A stretch of DNA of 64,000 nt from assembly GCA_963833745.1 (NCBI GenBank), contig CAWHZD010000001.1:310001-374000 (forward strand), written 5' to 3'. Every line of letters begins with the position of its first letter. Position 1 is the stretch's first letter. Position numbers and translations under genes: made by a program. Origin of the DNA: AP-15 sp963833745 (lineage in GTDB: Bacteria > Pseudomonadota > Alphaproteobacteria > ATCC43930 > CGMCC-115725). Below are positions 1 through 8,091 of the stretch, piece by piece. The notes below the pieces were generated by a model. That model was not told the origin of the DNA. It saw nothing but the letters and a program-made list of their open reading frames with translations, and made no database searches.

Positions 1-267
1 GTTTGGAAGGGCCCGTTTGTCGACGGCTATCTGCTAAAAAAGGCGGACGACGCTCGGCGCTCGGGACGCAACCAGGTGATCCGGACGTGGTCGCGCCGGT
101 CGACGATCTTCCCGCAATTCGTCGGGCTCACCTTTGGCGTCTACAACGGCCACAAATTCATCCCGGTTCTGGTGACCGAAAACATGATCGGTCACAAGCT
201 CGGCGAGTTTGCACCGACGCGCACCTTCTACGGCCACGCCGGCGACAAGAAGGCGAGGAGAGCCTGA
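1..267 (+). CDS. rpsS: 30S ribosomal protein S19 (5' end outside window)
   Basis: The reading frame is open from base 1 and ends with TGA at 265-267. The visible 88 residues begin VWKGPFVDGYLLKKAD and carry the S19 core GRNQVIRTWSRRSTIFPQFV and the basic tail GHAGDKKARRA. S19 binds 16S rRNA with S13 in the small-subunit head. Only the first few residues (normally MARS or similar) are missing upstream. It is followed one base later by rplV, the standard S10-operon order. Confidence 0.97.
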   Translation, partial: VWKGPFVDGYLLKKADDARRSGRNQVIRTWSRRSTIFPQFVGLTFGVYNGHKFIPVLVTENMIGHKLGEFAPTRTFYGHAGDKKARRA

Positions 268-268
268 G

Positions 269-665
269 ATGAGCAAACCCGCCGCCGAGCGCCGGCTCGA
301 CGACAGCGAAGCGCTCGCCAGCATGCAAGGCATGCGGACGAGCGCGCGCAAGCTCAATCTCGTCGCCCGGACGATCCGCGGCAAGACCGCTGCCTCGGCG
401 CTGGCCGAGCTGACCTTTTCGAGCCGGCGCATCGCCAACGAGGTCAAAAAAGTGCTGCAGGCGGCGATCGCCAACGCCGAAAACAATCACCAGCTCGATG
501 TCGACCGAACTCTATGTCAAGGAGGCTACGGTCGGTCGGGCTTTTGTTCTCAAGCGCTTCCATACCCGAGGCCGAGGCCGCTCGGCGCGGGTTGAAAAGC
601 ATTTCGCGCATCTGACGGTTATCGTCCGTGAGCGCCCCGAGGACGACCTCAAGGAGACGGCCTGA
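269..665 (+). CDS. rplV: 50S ribosomal protein L22, interrupted by a one-base insertion
   Basis: ATG at 269 starts MSKPAAERRLDD and the L22 fold reads normally through NAENNHQLDVDR. The frame then runs into nonsense. Dropping one A at 508/509 (GAACTC, 507-512) restores LYVKEATVGRAFVLKRF and the tail VRERPEDDLKETA, ending at TGA 663-665, which overlaps the rpsC ATG. The span is 397 nt, one more than 132 codons. L22 lines the exit tunnel and is essential, and its beta-hairpin lies in the out-of-frame part. A sequencing or assembly insertion is therefore the likely cause; a real lesion or +1 frameshifting cannot be excluded from sequence alone. Confidence 0.9.
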
Positions 666-1378
666 TGGGTCAGAAAGTCAATCCGATCGGGCTCAGGCTC
701 GGTATCAACCGCACCTGGGATTCGCGCTGGTTTGCGCGCAAGGAATATTCAAATCTGCTGCTCGACGATCTCGGGTTGCGGCGCTTTTTGACCCGTCGCC
801 TGACGCAGGCGGGGTTGTCGCGCGTCGTCATCGAGCGCGCTGCCAAGAAAAGCCGGATCACGCTGCATTCGGCTCGGCCGGGCGTGATCATCGGCAAAAA
901 GGGCGCCGATATCGAAAAGCTGCGCACCGACATTGCCAAGGTGACGCCGAGCGAGGTCAGCCTCAACATCGTCGAGATCCGCAAACCAGAAATCGACGCC
1001 AAACTCGTCGCCGACAGCATCGCCCAGCAGCTCGAGCGGCGCGTCGCCTTTCGCCGGGCCATGAAGCGCGCCGTGCAATCGGCCATGCGGCTGGGCGCAC
1101 AGGGGATCAGGATCAATTGCTCGGGCCGGCTCGGCGGCGCTGAAATCGCCCGCATGGAATGGTATCGCGAGGGGCGGGTGCCGCTGCATACGCTGCGCGC
1201 CGATGTCGACTTCGGCTACGGCACCGCCAAGACCACTTATGGCGTATGCGGGGTCAAGGTCTGGGTGTTCAAAGGCGAAATCCTGGCGCACGACCCGCTG
1301 GCGCAGGAGAAGCGGGCGGCCGAGGGTCAAGGGCCTCCGGCCAGCCACGAACGCCCACGCCGTGACGCGCTGGGATAG
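665..1378 (+). CDS. rpsC: 30S ribosomal protein S3
   Basis: 237 aa. Starts MGQKVNPIGLRLGI, the near-invariant S3 N-terminus, followed by the KH domain with GVIIGKKGADIEKL and a C-terminal domain with DVDFGYGTAKTTYG. S3 sits at the mRNA entry of the 30S subunit. Its ATG overlaps the rplV stop by one base (TGATG), so translation is probably coupled. The tail after the KGEIL motif is slightly extended and charged, as in other alphaproteobacteria. Confidence 0.98.
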   Translation: MGQKVNPIGLRLGINRTWDSRWFARKEYSNLLLDDLGLRRFLTRRLTQAGLSRVVIERAAKKSRITLHSARPGVIIGKKGADIEKLRTDIAKVTPSEVSLNIVEIRKPEIDAKLVADSIAQQLERRVAFRRAMKRAVQSAMRLGAQGIRINCSGRLGGAEIARMEWYREGRVPLHTLRADVDFGYGTAKTTYGVCGVKVWVFKGEILAHDPLAQEKRAAEGQGPPASHERPRRDALG

Positions 1379-1384
1379 CCCGAC

Positions 1385-1810
1385 ATGCTCAGTCCGAAAC
1401 GCTCGAAATATCGCAAGGCTCACAAGGGTCGTGTGCACGGCCTCGCCAAGGGTGGGACGACGTTGAACTTCGGCGCCTACGGGCTGAAGGCGTCCGACCC
1501 CGGCCGGATCACGGCCCGCCAAATCGAAGCGGCAAGGCGCGCGATCACTCGTCACATCCGACGCAGCGGCCGCGTCTGGATCCGCATCTTTCCCGACGTG
1601 CCGGTGTCGCACAAGCCGGCTGAAGTGCGTATGGGCAGCGGCAAGGGCTCGCCCGAATACTGGATCTGCCGGGTCAAGCCGGGCCGGATCATGTTCGAGC
1701 TCGACGGCGTACCAGCCGACACGGCGCGCGAGGCGTTTGCCCTCGCCGCCGCGAAATTGCCGCTCGGTACGCGCTTTGTCGTCCGCGCCGGCGAGGAGGC
1801 CATCGGATGA
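1385..1810 (+). CDS. rplP: 50S ribosomal protein L16
   Basis: 141 aa, the usual length is about 137-140. MLSPKRSKYRKAHKGR is a typical L16 start, with the conserved core VRMGSGKGSPEYWICRVKPG. L16 helps shape the peptidyl-transferase centre and the A-site tRNA elbow. It lies 6 bp after rpsC, and its stop overlaps the rpmC ATG (ATGA). Confidence 0.98.
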   Translation: MLSPKRSKYRKAHKGRVHGLAKGGTTLNFGAYGLKASDPGRITARQIEAARRAITRHIRRSGRVWIRIFPDVPVSHKPAEVRMGSGKGSPEYWICRVKPGRIMFELDGVPADTAREAFALAAAKLPLGTRFVVRAGEEAIG

Positions 1811-2004
1811 AGGCGGGCGATGTCAGGGCCAAGACCGATGACGAGCTGTCGGGCGATCTCGACGTGTTCGGCAAGGAGATCTTCAATCTGCGTTTTCAGC
1901 GCGCCAACGGCCAGCTCGAGAACACGGCGCGAGTACGCCAGGTGAGACGCGACATCGCGCGGATCAAAACCATTCTCGGCGAGCGGCGTCGCAAGGCGCC
2001 CTAG
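1807..2004 (+). CDS. rpmC: 50S ribosomal protein L29
   Basis: 65 aa. A small helical protein with the L29 signature KEIFNLRFQRANGQLENTAR followed by RRDIARIKTILGERR. It binds 23S rRNA near the exit tunnel and contributes to the SRP docking site. It overlaps rplP by 4 bp, which indicates coupled translation. Confidence 0.96.
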   Translation: MKAGDVRAKTDDELSGDLDVFGKEIFNLRFQRANGQLENTARVRQVRRDIARIKTILGERRRKAP

Positions 2005-2016
2005 GAAAGCATCATA

Positions 2017-2328
2017 ATGTCGAAACGAATCCTTCAGGGGGTGGTGGTCAGCGACGCCGGCGACAAGACCGTCATCGTGCGGGTCGAGCGCCGGGTGATG
2101 CACCCGGTCTACAAAAAATTCATTACCCATTCGAAGAAATACGCGGCGCATGACGAACAGAACCGCTGGCACAGCGGGGATCTGGTCCGCATCGAGGAAA
2201 GCCGTCCGATCTCCAAGAGCAAACATTGGGTCGTGCTCGGCGCGCCGGAAGAAGGTTCCAATCGGCGCGGGGCTGCGGCCTCGGGTCAGGCCGCTGAAGC
2301 GGTCGAAACCGCAGGAGGTACGGCATGA
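2017..2328 (+). CDS. rpsQ: 30S ribosomal protein S17
   Basis: 103 aa; typical S17 is about 80-85 aa. The OB-fold core is normal: LQGVVVSDAGDKTVIVRVER and the basic segment PVYKKFITHSKKYAAHDE. The additional 20 or so residues are an Ala/Gly-rich C-terminal tail (GAAASGQAAEAVETAGG) with no fold that I recognise. Stop overlaps the rplN ATG by 4 bp. Confidence 0.96.
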   Translation: MSKRILQGVVVSDAGDKTVIVRVERRVMHPVYKKFITHSKKYAAHDEQNRWHSGDLVRIEESRPISKSKHWVVLGAPEEGSNRRGAAASGQAAEAVETAGGTA

Positions 2329-2693
2329 TCCAGATGCAAACAAATCTCGACGTCGCCGACAATTCCGGCGCGCGGCGGGTGCAATGCATCAAGGTGCTGG
2401 GCGGTTCGAAGCGCCGCACGGCGACCGTCGGCGATGTGATCATCGTCTCGGTCAAAGAGGCGATCCCGCGTGGCCGCGTCAAGAAAGGCGACGTGCACCG
2501 GGCGGTCATCGTGCGAACCGCCAAGGAGATCCGCCGCGTCGACGGCAGCGCCATCCGCTTCGACCGCAACGCCGCGGTGCTGATCACCCCGGCGAACGAG
2601 CCGATCGGAACCCGCATCTTCGGCCCGGTCACCCGCGAGTTGCGGGCGCGGCGCTTTATGAAGATCGTGTCACTGGCACCCGAAGTGCTGTGA
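2325..2693 (+). CDS. rplN: 50S ribosomal protein L14
   Basis: 122 aa, exactly the family length. MIQMQTNLDVADNSGARRVQ is the conserved start and the C-terminus has GPVTRELRARRFMKIVSLAP EVL. L14 forms part of intersubunit bridges and contacts 23S rRNA. Translationally coupled to rpsQ by overlap. Confidence 0.98.
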   Translation: MIQMQTNLDVADNSGARRVQCIKVLGGSKRRTATVGDVIIVSVKEAIPRGRVKKGDVHRAVIVRTAKEIRRVDGSAIRFDRNAAVLITPANEPIGTRIFGPVTRELRARRFMKIVSLAPEVL

Positions 2694-2715
2694 TCCTGAC
2701 CGCGGGAACGAGGCG

Positions 2716-3036
2716 ATGACCAAGCTGAAGATTAAAAAGGGCGACAACGTCGTCGTCGTCAGCGGCCGCGACAAAGGGCGCACCGGCGAGGTGCTGCGCG
2801 TCCTCCCGTCCGAGCAGCGGGTGGTCGTGCAGGGTGTCAATGTCGCCAAACGGCACACGAAACCGCGGATGGGCGAACCCGGCGGCATCGTCGAAAAGGA
2901 ATTGGCGCTGCATATCTCCAACGTTGCCCATGTCGACCCCGCCTCGGGCAAGCCCACCCGTATCGGCTACAAATTGCTCGACGACGGTCGCAAGGTGCGC
3001 GTCGCCCGCCGTTCGGGCGAAGTCATTGACAGGTGA
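2716..3036 (+). CDS. rplX: 50S ribosomal protein L24
   Basis: 106 aa. The N-terminus MTKLKIKKGDNVVVVSGRDK contains the KOW motif of L24, an assembly initiator of the 50S subunit. It also has the conserved AKRHTKPRMGEPGGIVEKE segment. It is followed 4 bp later by the rplE start. Confidence 0.97.
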   Translation: MTKLKIKKGDNVVVVSGRDKGRTGEVLRVLPSEQRVVVQGVNVAKRHTKPRMGEPGGIVEKELALHISNVAHVDPASGKPTRIGYKLLDDGRKVRVARRSGEVIDR

Positions 3037-3040
3037 TGCC

Positions 3041-3586
3041 ATGAGCAAGCCGCGCTTGCAGGAATATTACGAGACGACGGTGCGTCCGGCGCTGATGGAG
3101 GAATTCGGCTATACCAACCGAATGCAGGTGCCGCGCCTCGACAAGATCGTCGTCAATATGGGCGTGGGCGAGGGTACGCAGGACGCAAAGAAGGTCGACG
3201 CGGCCGCCGCCGAACTGACCGCGATCGCCGGTCAGCGCCCGGTGATCTCTCGCGCCAAGCGGTCGATCGCGACTTTCAAGTTGCGCCAGGGCATGCCGAT
3301 CGGCTGCAAGGTCACTCTGCGACGGCAACGCATGTATGAGTTTCTCGATCGGCTGATCAACGTGGCGCTGCCGCGGGTCCGCGACTTCCGCGGCATCTCG
3401 GGCCGCAGCTTTGACGGACGCGGAAATTTCGCGCTCGGCCTCAAGGAACAAATCGTTTTTCCCGAAATCGATTACGATCGCGTCGAAGCCGTGCGCGGAA
3501 TGAACGTCGTGGTTACGACGACGGCAAAAACCGATGCGGAGGCGAAAGCGCTCCTCACAGGTTTCGCCATGCCGTTCGTCAATTGA
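3041..3586 (+). CDS. rplE: 50S ribosomal protein L5
   Basis: 181 aa from ATG 3041 (MSKPRLQEYYETTVRPAL). The open frame extends further upstream into rplX, but family alignment and spacing fix this start. Core motifs are KIVVNMGVGEG, KRSIATFKLRQGMPIGCKV and LPRVRDFRGISGRSFDGRGN. L5 binds 5S rRNA in the central protuberance. Confidence 0.97.
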   Translation: MSKPRLQEYYETTVRPALMEEFGYTNRMQVPRLDKIVVNMGVGEGTQDAKKVDAAAAELTAIAGQRPVISRAKRSIATFKLRQGMPIGCKVTLRRQRMYEFLDRLINVALPRVRDFRGISGRSFDGRGNFALGLKEQIVFPEIDYDRVEAVRGMNVVVTTTAKTDAEAKALLTGFAMPFVN

Positions 3587-3607
3587 AGGGCTCAGGAGTC
3601 GAAGCCG

Positions 3608-3913
3608 ATGGCAAAGAAGAGTGCGGTCGAGAAAAATGAGCGGCGAACAAAGCTCGCAAAGCAGAGTGCGCCGCGTCGCCTCCGGCTGAAGCAGATCGCG
3701 CTCGATCGGACGGCCCCTCCCGAAGAGCGGTTCGCCGCCCAGCTGAAGCTCGCCATGCTGCCGCGCGACGGTTCGCGGACGCGGGTGCGCAATCGCTGCG
3801 CGTTGACCGGCCGCCCGCGCGGGTTTTACCGAAAATTCAAGCTGTCGCGTATCGCGCTGCGCGACTTGGCCTCGTCGGGGCAGATACCCGGCATGCTCAA
3901 GTCGAGCTGGTAG
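3608..3913 (+). CDS. rpsN: 30S ribosomal protein S14, zinc-independent type
   Basis: 101 aa, the long C-minus form without a CxxC zinc knuckle. The C-terminal signature is NRCALTGRPRGFYRKFKLSR followed by IALRDLASSGQIPGM and a terminal KSSW. S14 binds the 30S head late in assembly. The normal spc order rplE-rpsN-rpsH is kept. Confidence 0.97.
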   Translation: MAKKSAVEKNERRTKLAKQSAPRRLRLKQIALDRTAPPEERFAAQLKLAMLPRDGSRTRVRNRCALTGRPRGFYRKFKLSRIALRDLASSGQIPGMLKSSW

Positions 3914-3924
3914 GGGTCGCGGCG

Positions 3925-4323
3925 ATGACGATGGGTGACCCGTTGGGTGACATGCTGACGCGGATCCGCAATGGGCAGCACGCGCGTCAGGCGGTCGTTG
4001 CCTCTCCCGCCTCCAAGATGCGCGCCAATGTGCTCGAAGTGTTGAAACGCGAAGGGTATATCCGCGGTTTTACCCGAGAGGATTTGCGTCCGGGTGTGGC
4101 TGAACTCAAGATCGAGCTCAAATACGTCGACGGCGAGCCGGTTATCCGCGAAATCGCGCGGGTATCCAAGCCCGGCCGGCGGATCTATTCTCGGATCGCC
4201 GACCTGCCGCGCAGTTACAATGGCCTCGGCATCTCCATCCTGTCGACGCCGCGCGGTGTGCTGTCCGACAATGAGGCGCGTGCGGCAAAAGTCGGCGGCG
4301 AAGTTCTGTGTCGCGTGTTCTGA
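3925..4323 (+). CDS. rpsH: 30S ribosomal protein S8
   Basis: 132 aa, family length about 130. MTMGDPLGDMLTRIRNGQ is the conserved start and the C-terminal half has KPGRRIYSRIADLPR and LSTPRGVLSDNEAR. S8 nucleates the central domain of 16S rRNA. In many bacteria it represses the spc operon by binding its mRNA; that was not tested here. Confidence 0.98.
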   Translation: MTMGDPLGDMLTRIRNGQHARQAVVASPASKMRANVLEVLKREGYIRGFTREDLRPGVAELKIELKYVDGEPVIREIARVSKPGRRIYSRIADLPRSYNGLGISILSTPRGVLSDNEARAAKVGGEVLCRVF

Positions 4324-4332
4324 GGGATTGAC

Positions 4333-4866
4333 ATGTCGCGCATCGGCAAAAATCCGGTGACCGTTCCAAGTGGTGTCCAAGTGCAGTTGTCCGGCCGCAC
4401 GCTGACCGCCATAGGCGGGCTCGGCACGTTGAGCCTCGTGGTCAGCAACGACGTGACCGCCTCGATTGCCGAGGGTGCAATCACAATTGCGCCGGTGAAC
4501 GACACCAAGCAGTCGCGCGCGATGTGGGGAACGACGCGCGCCTTGGTCAACAATATGGTTGCCGGCGTGTCCAAGGGGTTTTCTGTCGGACTGGAGATCA
4601 ACGGAGTGGGCTATCGCGCCGCGGTGCAGGGCAGTGTTTTGAACCTGCAGCTCGGCTACTCCCACGATGTCGCGTTTCCGATTCCCGAGGATGTCAAGAT
4701 CGCCTGCGAACGACCCACCGTTATCAACGTCACCGGGGCCGACCGGCAGCGGGTCGGCCAGGTTGCGGCTGAGATCCGCGCTTTCCGCCCACCCGAGCCA
4801 TACAAGGGCAAGGGGATCAGATACGCCGGCGAAACCGTCCGCCGTAAAGAAGGCAAGAAGAAGTAA
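4333..4866 (+). CDS. rplF: 50S ribosomal protein L6
   Basis: 177 aa, family length. MSRIGKNPVTVPSGVQVQ opens the first of two related domains; the second carries GKGIRYAGETVRRKEGKKK at the C-terminus. L6 sits near the sarcin-ricin loop. It ends 5 bp before rplR. Confidence 0.98.
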   Translation: MSRIGKNPVTVPSGVQVQLSGRTLTAIGGLGTLSLVVSNDVTASIAEGAITIAPVNDTKQSRAMWGTTRALVNNMVAGVSKGFSVGLEINGVGYRAAVQGSVLNLQLGYSHDVAFPIPEDVKIACERPTVINVTGADRQRVGQVAAEIRAFRPPEPYKGKGIRYAGETVRRKEGKKK

Positions 4867-4871
4867 CCGCG

Positions 4872-5237
4872 ATGGCGCAAAAATCCCAAGCCCTGTTCCT
4901 GCGCCGGCGCCAACGAGTGCGCCGAAATCTGCGCCGCGCCGCCAATGGCCGCCTGCGGCTGTCGGTATTCCGCTCGTCGAAGCATATTTACGCGCAGGTT
5001 ATCGATGATGCGGCGGGACGCACGCTGGCCGCGGCGTCGAGCCTCGACACCGATCTGAAGACTAACCTGAAAACCGGCGCCGACATTGCCGCCGCGGGCG
5101 CCGTCGGCAAGCTGATCGCCGCGCGCGCGAAGGCAGCGGGGGTCGAGCAGGTCGTGTTCGACCGCGGCGCCTACCTGTTTCATGGCCGAGTGAAGGCCTT
5201 GGCCGATGCCGCCCGCGAGGGCGGCCTGGATTTCTGA
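4872..5237 (+). CDS. rplR: 50S ribosomal protein L18
   Basis: 121 aa. Basic N-terminus RRRQRVRRNLRRAANGRLRL, then the 5S rRNA-binding fold with SVFRSSKHIYAQVIDDAAG and the terminal FDRGAYLFHGRVKALADAAR. It partners L5 on 5S rRNA. It is followed by rpsE after 10 bp. Confidence 0.97.
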   Translation: MAQKSQALFLRRRQRVRRNLRRAANGRLRLSVFRSSKHIYAQVIDDAAGRTLAAASSLDTDLKTNLKTGADIAAAGAVGKLIAARAKAAGVEQVVFDRGAYLFHGRVKALADAAREGGLDF

Positions 5238-5247
5238 AGGGGCCGGA

Positions 5248-5838
5248 ATGGCACGCACAGCACGTAGTCAAGGGGGGGAGCGGCGCGGGCGCGATGGCGA
5301 TCGCCAACCGCGCGACCGCGAAGAAAGCGAATTTGCCGAAAAGCTCGTCAACATCAACCGCGTCGCCAAGGTGGTCAAAGGTGGTCGCCGGTTCGGCTTT
5401 GCCGCTCTGGTCGTCGTCGGCGACCGGAAGGGCCGGGTCGGCTACGGCGCCGGCAAGGCGCGCGAGGTGCCGGAGGCGATCCGCAAGGCGACTGAGCAGG
5501 CGCGTCGGAACATGATCCGGGTGCCGCTGCGCGAGGGGCGGACCCTGCATCACGATATTACCAGCGGCTACGGTGCCGGCCGGGTCATCGTGCGCGCGGC
5601 CAAACCCGGCACCGGGATCATCGCCGGCGGCCCGATGCGGGCGATCTTCGAGGCGCTCGGCGTTCATGACGTCGTTGCCAAGTCGCTCGGCAGCGCCAAC
5701 CCGCACAATATGATCAAGGCGACTTTTGCCGCGCTCGGCCAAGCGACCAGCCCGCGCGCCGTCGCGGCGCGGCGCGGCAAGAAGGTCGGCGAGATCCTCG
5801 GGCGTCGCGACGCCGACCCAGCGCGGGAGCCGGCGTGA
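5248..5838 (+). CDS. rpsE: 30S ribosomal protein S5
   Basis: 196 aa from ATG 5248 (MARTARSQGGERRGRDGD), 10 bp after rplR; an upstream in-frame ATG lies inside rplR and is rejected. The dsRBD-like domain has NINRVAKVVKGGRRFGFAAL and VVVGDRKGRVGYGAGKAREV. The C-terminal domain has NPHNMIKATFAAL. S5 affects decoding accuracy and mRNA helicase activity at the 30S entry. Confidence 0.97.
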   Translation: MARTARSQGGERRGRDGDRQPRDREESEFAEKLVNINRVAKVVKGGRRFGFAALVVVGDRKGRVGYGAGKAREVPEAIRKATEQARRNMIRVPLREGRTLHHDITSGYGAGRVIVRAAKPGTGIIAGGPMRAIFEALGVHDVVAKSLGSANPHNMIKATFAALGQATSPRAVAARRGKKVGEILGRRDADPAREPA

Positions 5839-6029
5839 TGGAAGGAAAGAAATCGGTGACGATTGTCCAGATGGGTAGTCCAATCGGCCGCCGGCACGAT
5901 CAGGAGGAGACCCTCAAGGGGCTCGGCTTGAACAAGCGGCATCGCCGCCGGGTTCTCGAAGATACGCCGGCTGTGCGCGGGATGATCCGCAAAGTGCAGC
6001 ATCTGGTGGTGGTCGTCGAAGAGGGCTGA
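5838..6029 (+). CDS. rpmD: 50S ribosomal protein L30
   Basis: 63 aa from the ATG at 5838 that overlaps the rpsE TGA by one base; a GTG directly before it is an alternative start. Core: VTIVQMGSPIGRRHDQEETL, KGLGLNKRHRRRVLEDT and AVRGMIRKVQHLVVVVEE. L30 is a small 23S rRNA-binding protein, found in this position in the spc operon. Confidence 0.95.
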   Translation: MEGKKSVTIVQMGSPIGRRHDQEETLKGLGLNKRHRRRVLEDTPAVRGMIRKVQHLVVVVEEG

Positions 6030-6140
6030 GCGGAGGTTTTCAGCGCGGTGATCGCGTTGGTGTCAATGCCCCTTGGCTGAGCTGCGGAGGAGAGGTGGCG
6101 CAGCGTGGCCCGCCCTGGTGGCGCTGCAGAAGGACCAGAA

Positions 6141-6644
6141 ATGAAACTCAACGAGATAAGAGACAATCCGGGCGCGCATTATCGGGCCAAACAAATCGGG
6201 CGCGGTATCGGCTCGGGCAAGGGCAAGACCTCCGGGCGCGGCGGCAAGGGCCAAACCGCGCGTACCGGCGTTGCGCTGAACGGCTTCGAGGGCGGACAGA
6301 CCCCGCTGCATCGCAGATTGCCAAAGCGCGGCTTTGACAACCGAATGTTCCGGCCGGATTTCACGGTGGTAAATCTTGGGCGGGTGCAGAAGGCGCTCGA
6401 TGAGGGTAAGCTCAACGCCGAAGCTATGCTCGACGGCGCCGCTTTGGTAGCGTCGGGGATACTGCGCCGACAGCGTGACGGCGTGCGGCTGCTCGCCAAG
6501 GGTGAGCTGCGGGTCGCGGTGACCATCGAAGTGGCCGGCGCCTCCAAGGCGGCGATCGCCGCGGTTGAGAGTGTGGGCGGCAAGGTCGTTCTGCGCGCCG
6601 GCCGCGCGCGCAAGCCGAAGCCGGAAGCGGCCGCGCCGGCCTGA
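6141..6644 (+). CDS. rplO: 50S ribosomal protein L15
   Basis: 167 aa from ATG 6141 (MKLNEIRDNPGAHYRAKQIG). Upstream in-frame codons give no L15-like sequence, so this start is chosen. The Gly/Arg-rich N-terminus GRGIGSGKGKTSGRGGKGQ is diagnostic, followed by NGFEGGQTPLHRRLPKRGF. L15 is a late 50S assembly protein. About 110 bp separate it from rpmD, the largest gap in this part of the operon. Confidence 0.97.
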   Translation: MKLNEIRDNPGAHYRAKQIGRGIGSGKGKTSGRGGKGQTARTGVALNGFEGGQTPLHRRLPKRGFDNRMFRPDFTVVNLGRVQKALDEGKLNAEAMLDGAALVASGILRRQRDGVRLLAKGELRVAVTIEVAGASKAAIAAVESVGGKVVLRAGRARKPKPEAAAPA

Positions 6645-6744
6645 TCGCCAGCCGAGCGGCACCGCACCGCCGGTCGCGCAATCGGAGACGGTGCCCGGTC
6701 GGCCCCGGGCCGTCGAGCTGGGCCACAGGTTGAGGATGAACTAG

Positions 6745-8091
6745 ATGGCGTCAGTCGCCGAACAACTTGCTTCCAGTATCAATTTCTCGGCCTTTACCAA
6801 GGCGACCGAGCTCAAGAGCCGTATCTGGTTCACGCTCGGCGCTTTGGTGATCTATCGGCTTGGCACATACATCCCGATCCCGGGCATCGACCCGGCGGTC
6901 CTGCATGACATTTTCGCGCGTAATGCCGGCGGGATCCTCGGCATGTTCGACATGTTTTCGGGCGGGGCGCTCGGGCGCATGACGATCTTCGCGCTCAACA
7001 TCATGCCGTACATCTCGGCCTCGATCATCATCCAACTGCTGACTGCGGTTTCTCCGACGCTCGAAACCTTGAAAAAGGAAGGCGAGAGCGGACGCAAGAA
7101 GCTAAACCAATACACTCGCTACGGCACGGTGCTGCTGGCGACGGTGCAAGCCTACGGCATTGCCGTAGGGATCGAGGGCATGCGCGCCGGCGCCGAGACG
7201 GCGGTGCTGAGCCCGGGGCTCGGCTTTCGGCTGGTCACCGTCGTCACCCTGGTCGCGGGCACGGTTTTTTTGATGTGGCTTGGCGAGCAGATCACGGCGC
7301 GCGGGGTTGGCAACGGCATCTCGCTGATCATTTTTGCGGGCATCGTCGCGAACCTGCCGCACGCGTTGGCTTCGACCCTGGAACTCGGCCGCACCGGGGC
7401 GATCTCGGGTTTCTTCATCATCGCGTTTCTGGTCATATCGGTCGCCGTGGTCGGGTTCATCGTGTTCATGGAGCGCGCTCAGCGCCGCATTCTGGTTCAG
7501 TATCCAAAACGCCAGGTCGGCAACAAGATGTTCGGCGGCGACGCTTCCCACTTGCCGCTCAAGATCAATACGTCGGGCGTGATCCCGCCGATTTTTGCCT
7601 CGTCATTGCTGCTGTTGCCGGCGACGATCGCCAATTTTCAGGCGAATGGTCAAAGCTTTGGCTGGCTTGGCGATATCACCGCCTACCTGGCGCATGGTCG
7701 ACCGCTTTATATGGCGCTTTATGTTGCGCTGATCGTGTTCTTCTGTTTCTTCTATACCGCGATTGTCTTCAATCCGGCCGAAACTGCCGACAATCTGCGC
7801 AAGTACGGCGGGTTCATTCCCGGCATCAGACCCGGAAAAAATACCGCCGACTATCTCGATTACATTCTTACACGGTTGACGGTCGTCGGTGCAGCGTATC
7901 TTGCCGCGGTCTGCATTTTGCCAGAATTCCTGATCTCCGAGTATTCGGTGCCGTTTTATTTCGGCGGCACCAGCCTGCTGATTGTCGTCAGCGTGACGAT
8001 GGACACCGTGGCGCAAATCCACTCCCACCTGCTGGCACATCAATATGAAGGCCTGATCAGAAAATCGAAACTCAGGGGTCGACGCGGATGA
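6745..8091 (+). CDS. secY: preprotein translocase subunit SecY
   Basis: 448 aa, family length, ten hydrophobic helices. The N-terminus MASVAEQLASSINFSAFTKA leads into helix 1, and the plug-region motif PGIDPAVLHDIF is visible. Cytoplasmic loops carry the basic ERAQRRILVQYPKRQVGNKM segment, with GVIPPIFASS and the late motif NPAETADNLRKYGGFIPGIR. SecY forms the inner-membrane channel with SecE/SecG and is driven by SecA. Its stop overlaps the adk ATG by 4 bp. Confidence 0.99.
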   Translation: MASVAEQLASSINFSAFTKATELKSRIWFTLGALVIYRLGTYIPIPGIDPAVLHDIFARNAGGILGMFDMFSGGALGRMTIFALNIMPYISASIIIQLLTAVSPTLETLKKEGESGRKKLNQYTRYGTVLLATVQAYGIAVGIEGMRAGAETAVLSPGLGFRLVTVVTLVAGTVFLMWLGEQITARGVGNGISLIIFAGIVANLPHALASTLELGRTGAISGFFIIAFLVISVAVVGFIVFMERAQRRILVQYPKRQVGNKMFGGDASHLPLKINTSGVIPPIFASSLLLLPATIANFQANGQSFGWLGDITAYLAHGRPLYMALYVALIVFFCFFYTAIVFNPAETADNLRKYGGFIPGIRPGKNTADYLDYILTRLTVVGAAYLAAVCILPEFLISEYSVPFYFGGTSLLIVVSVTMDTVAQIHSHLLAHQYEGLIRKSKLRGRRG

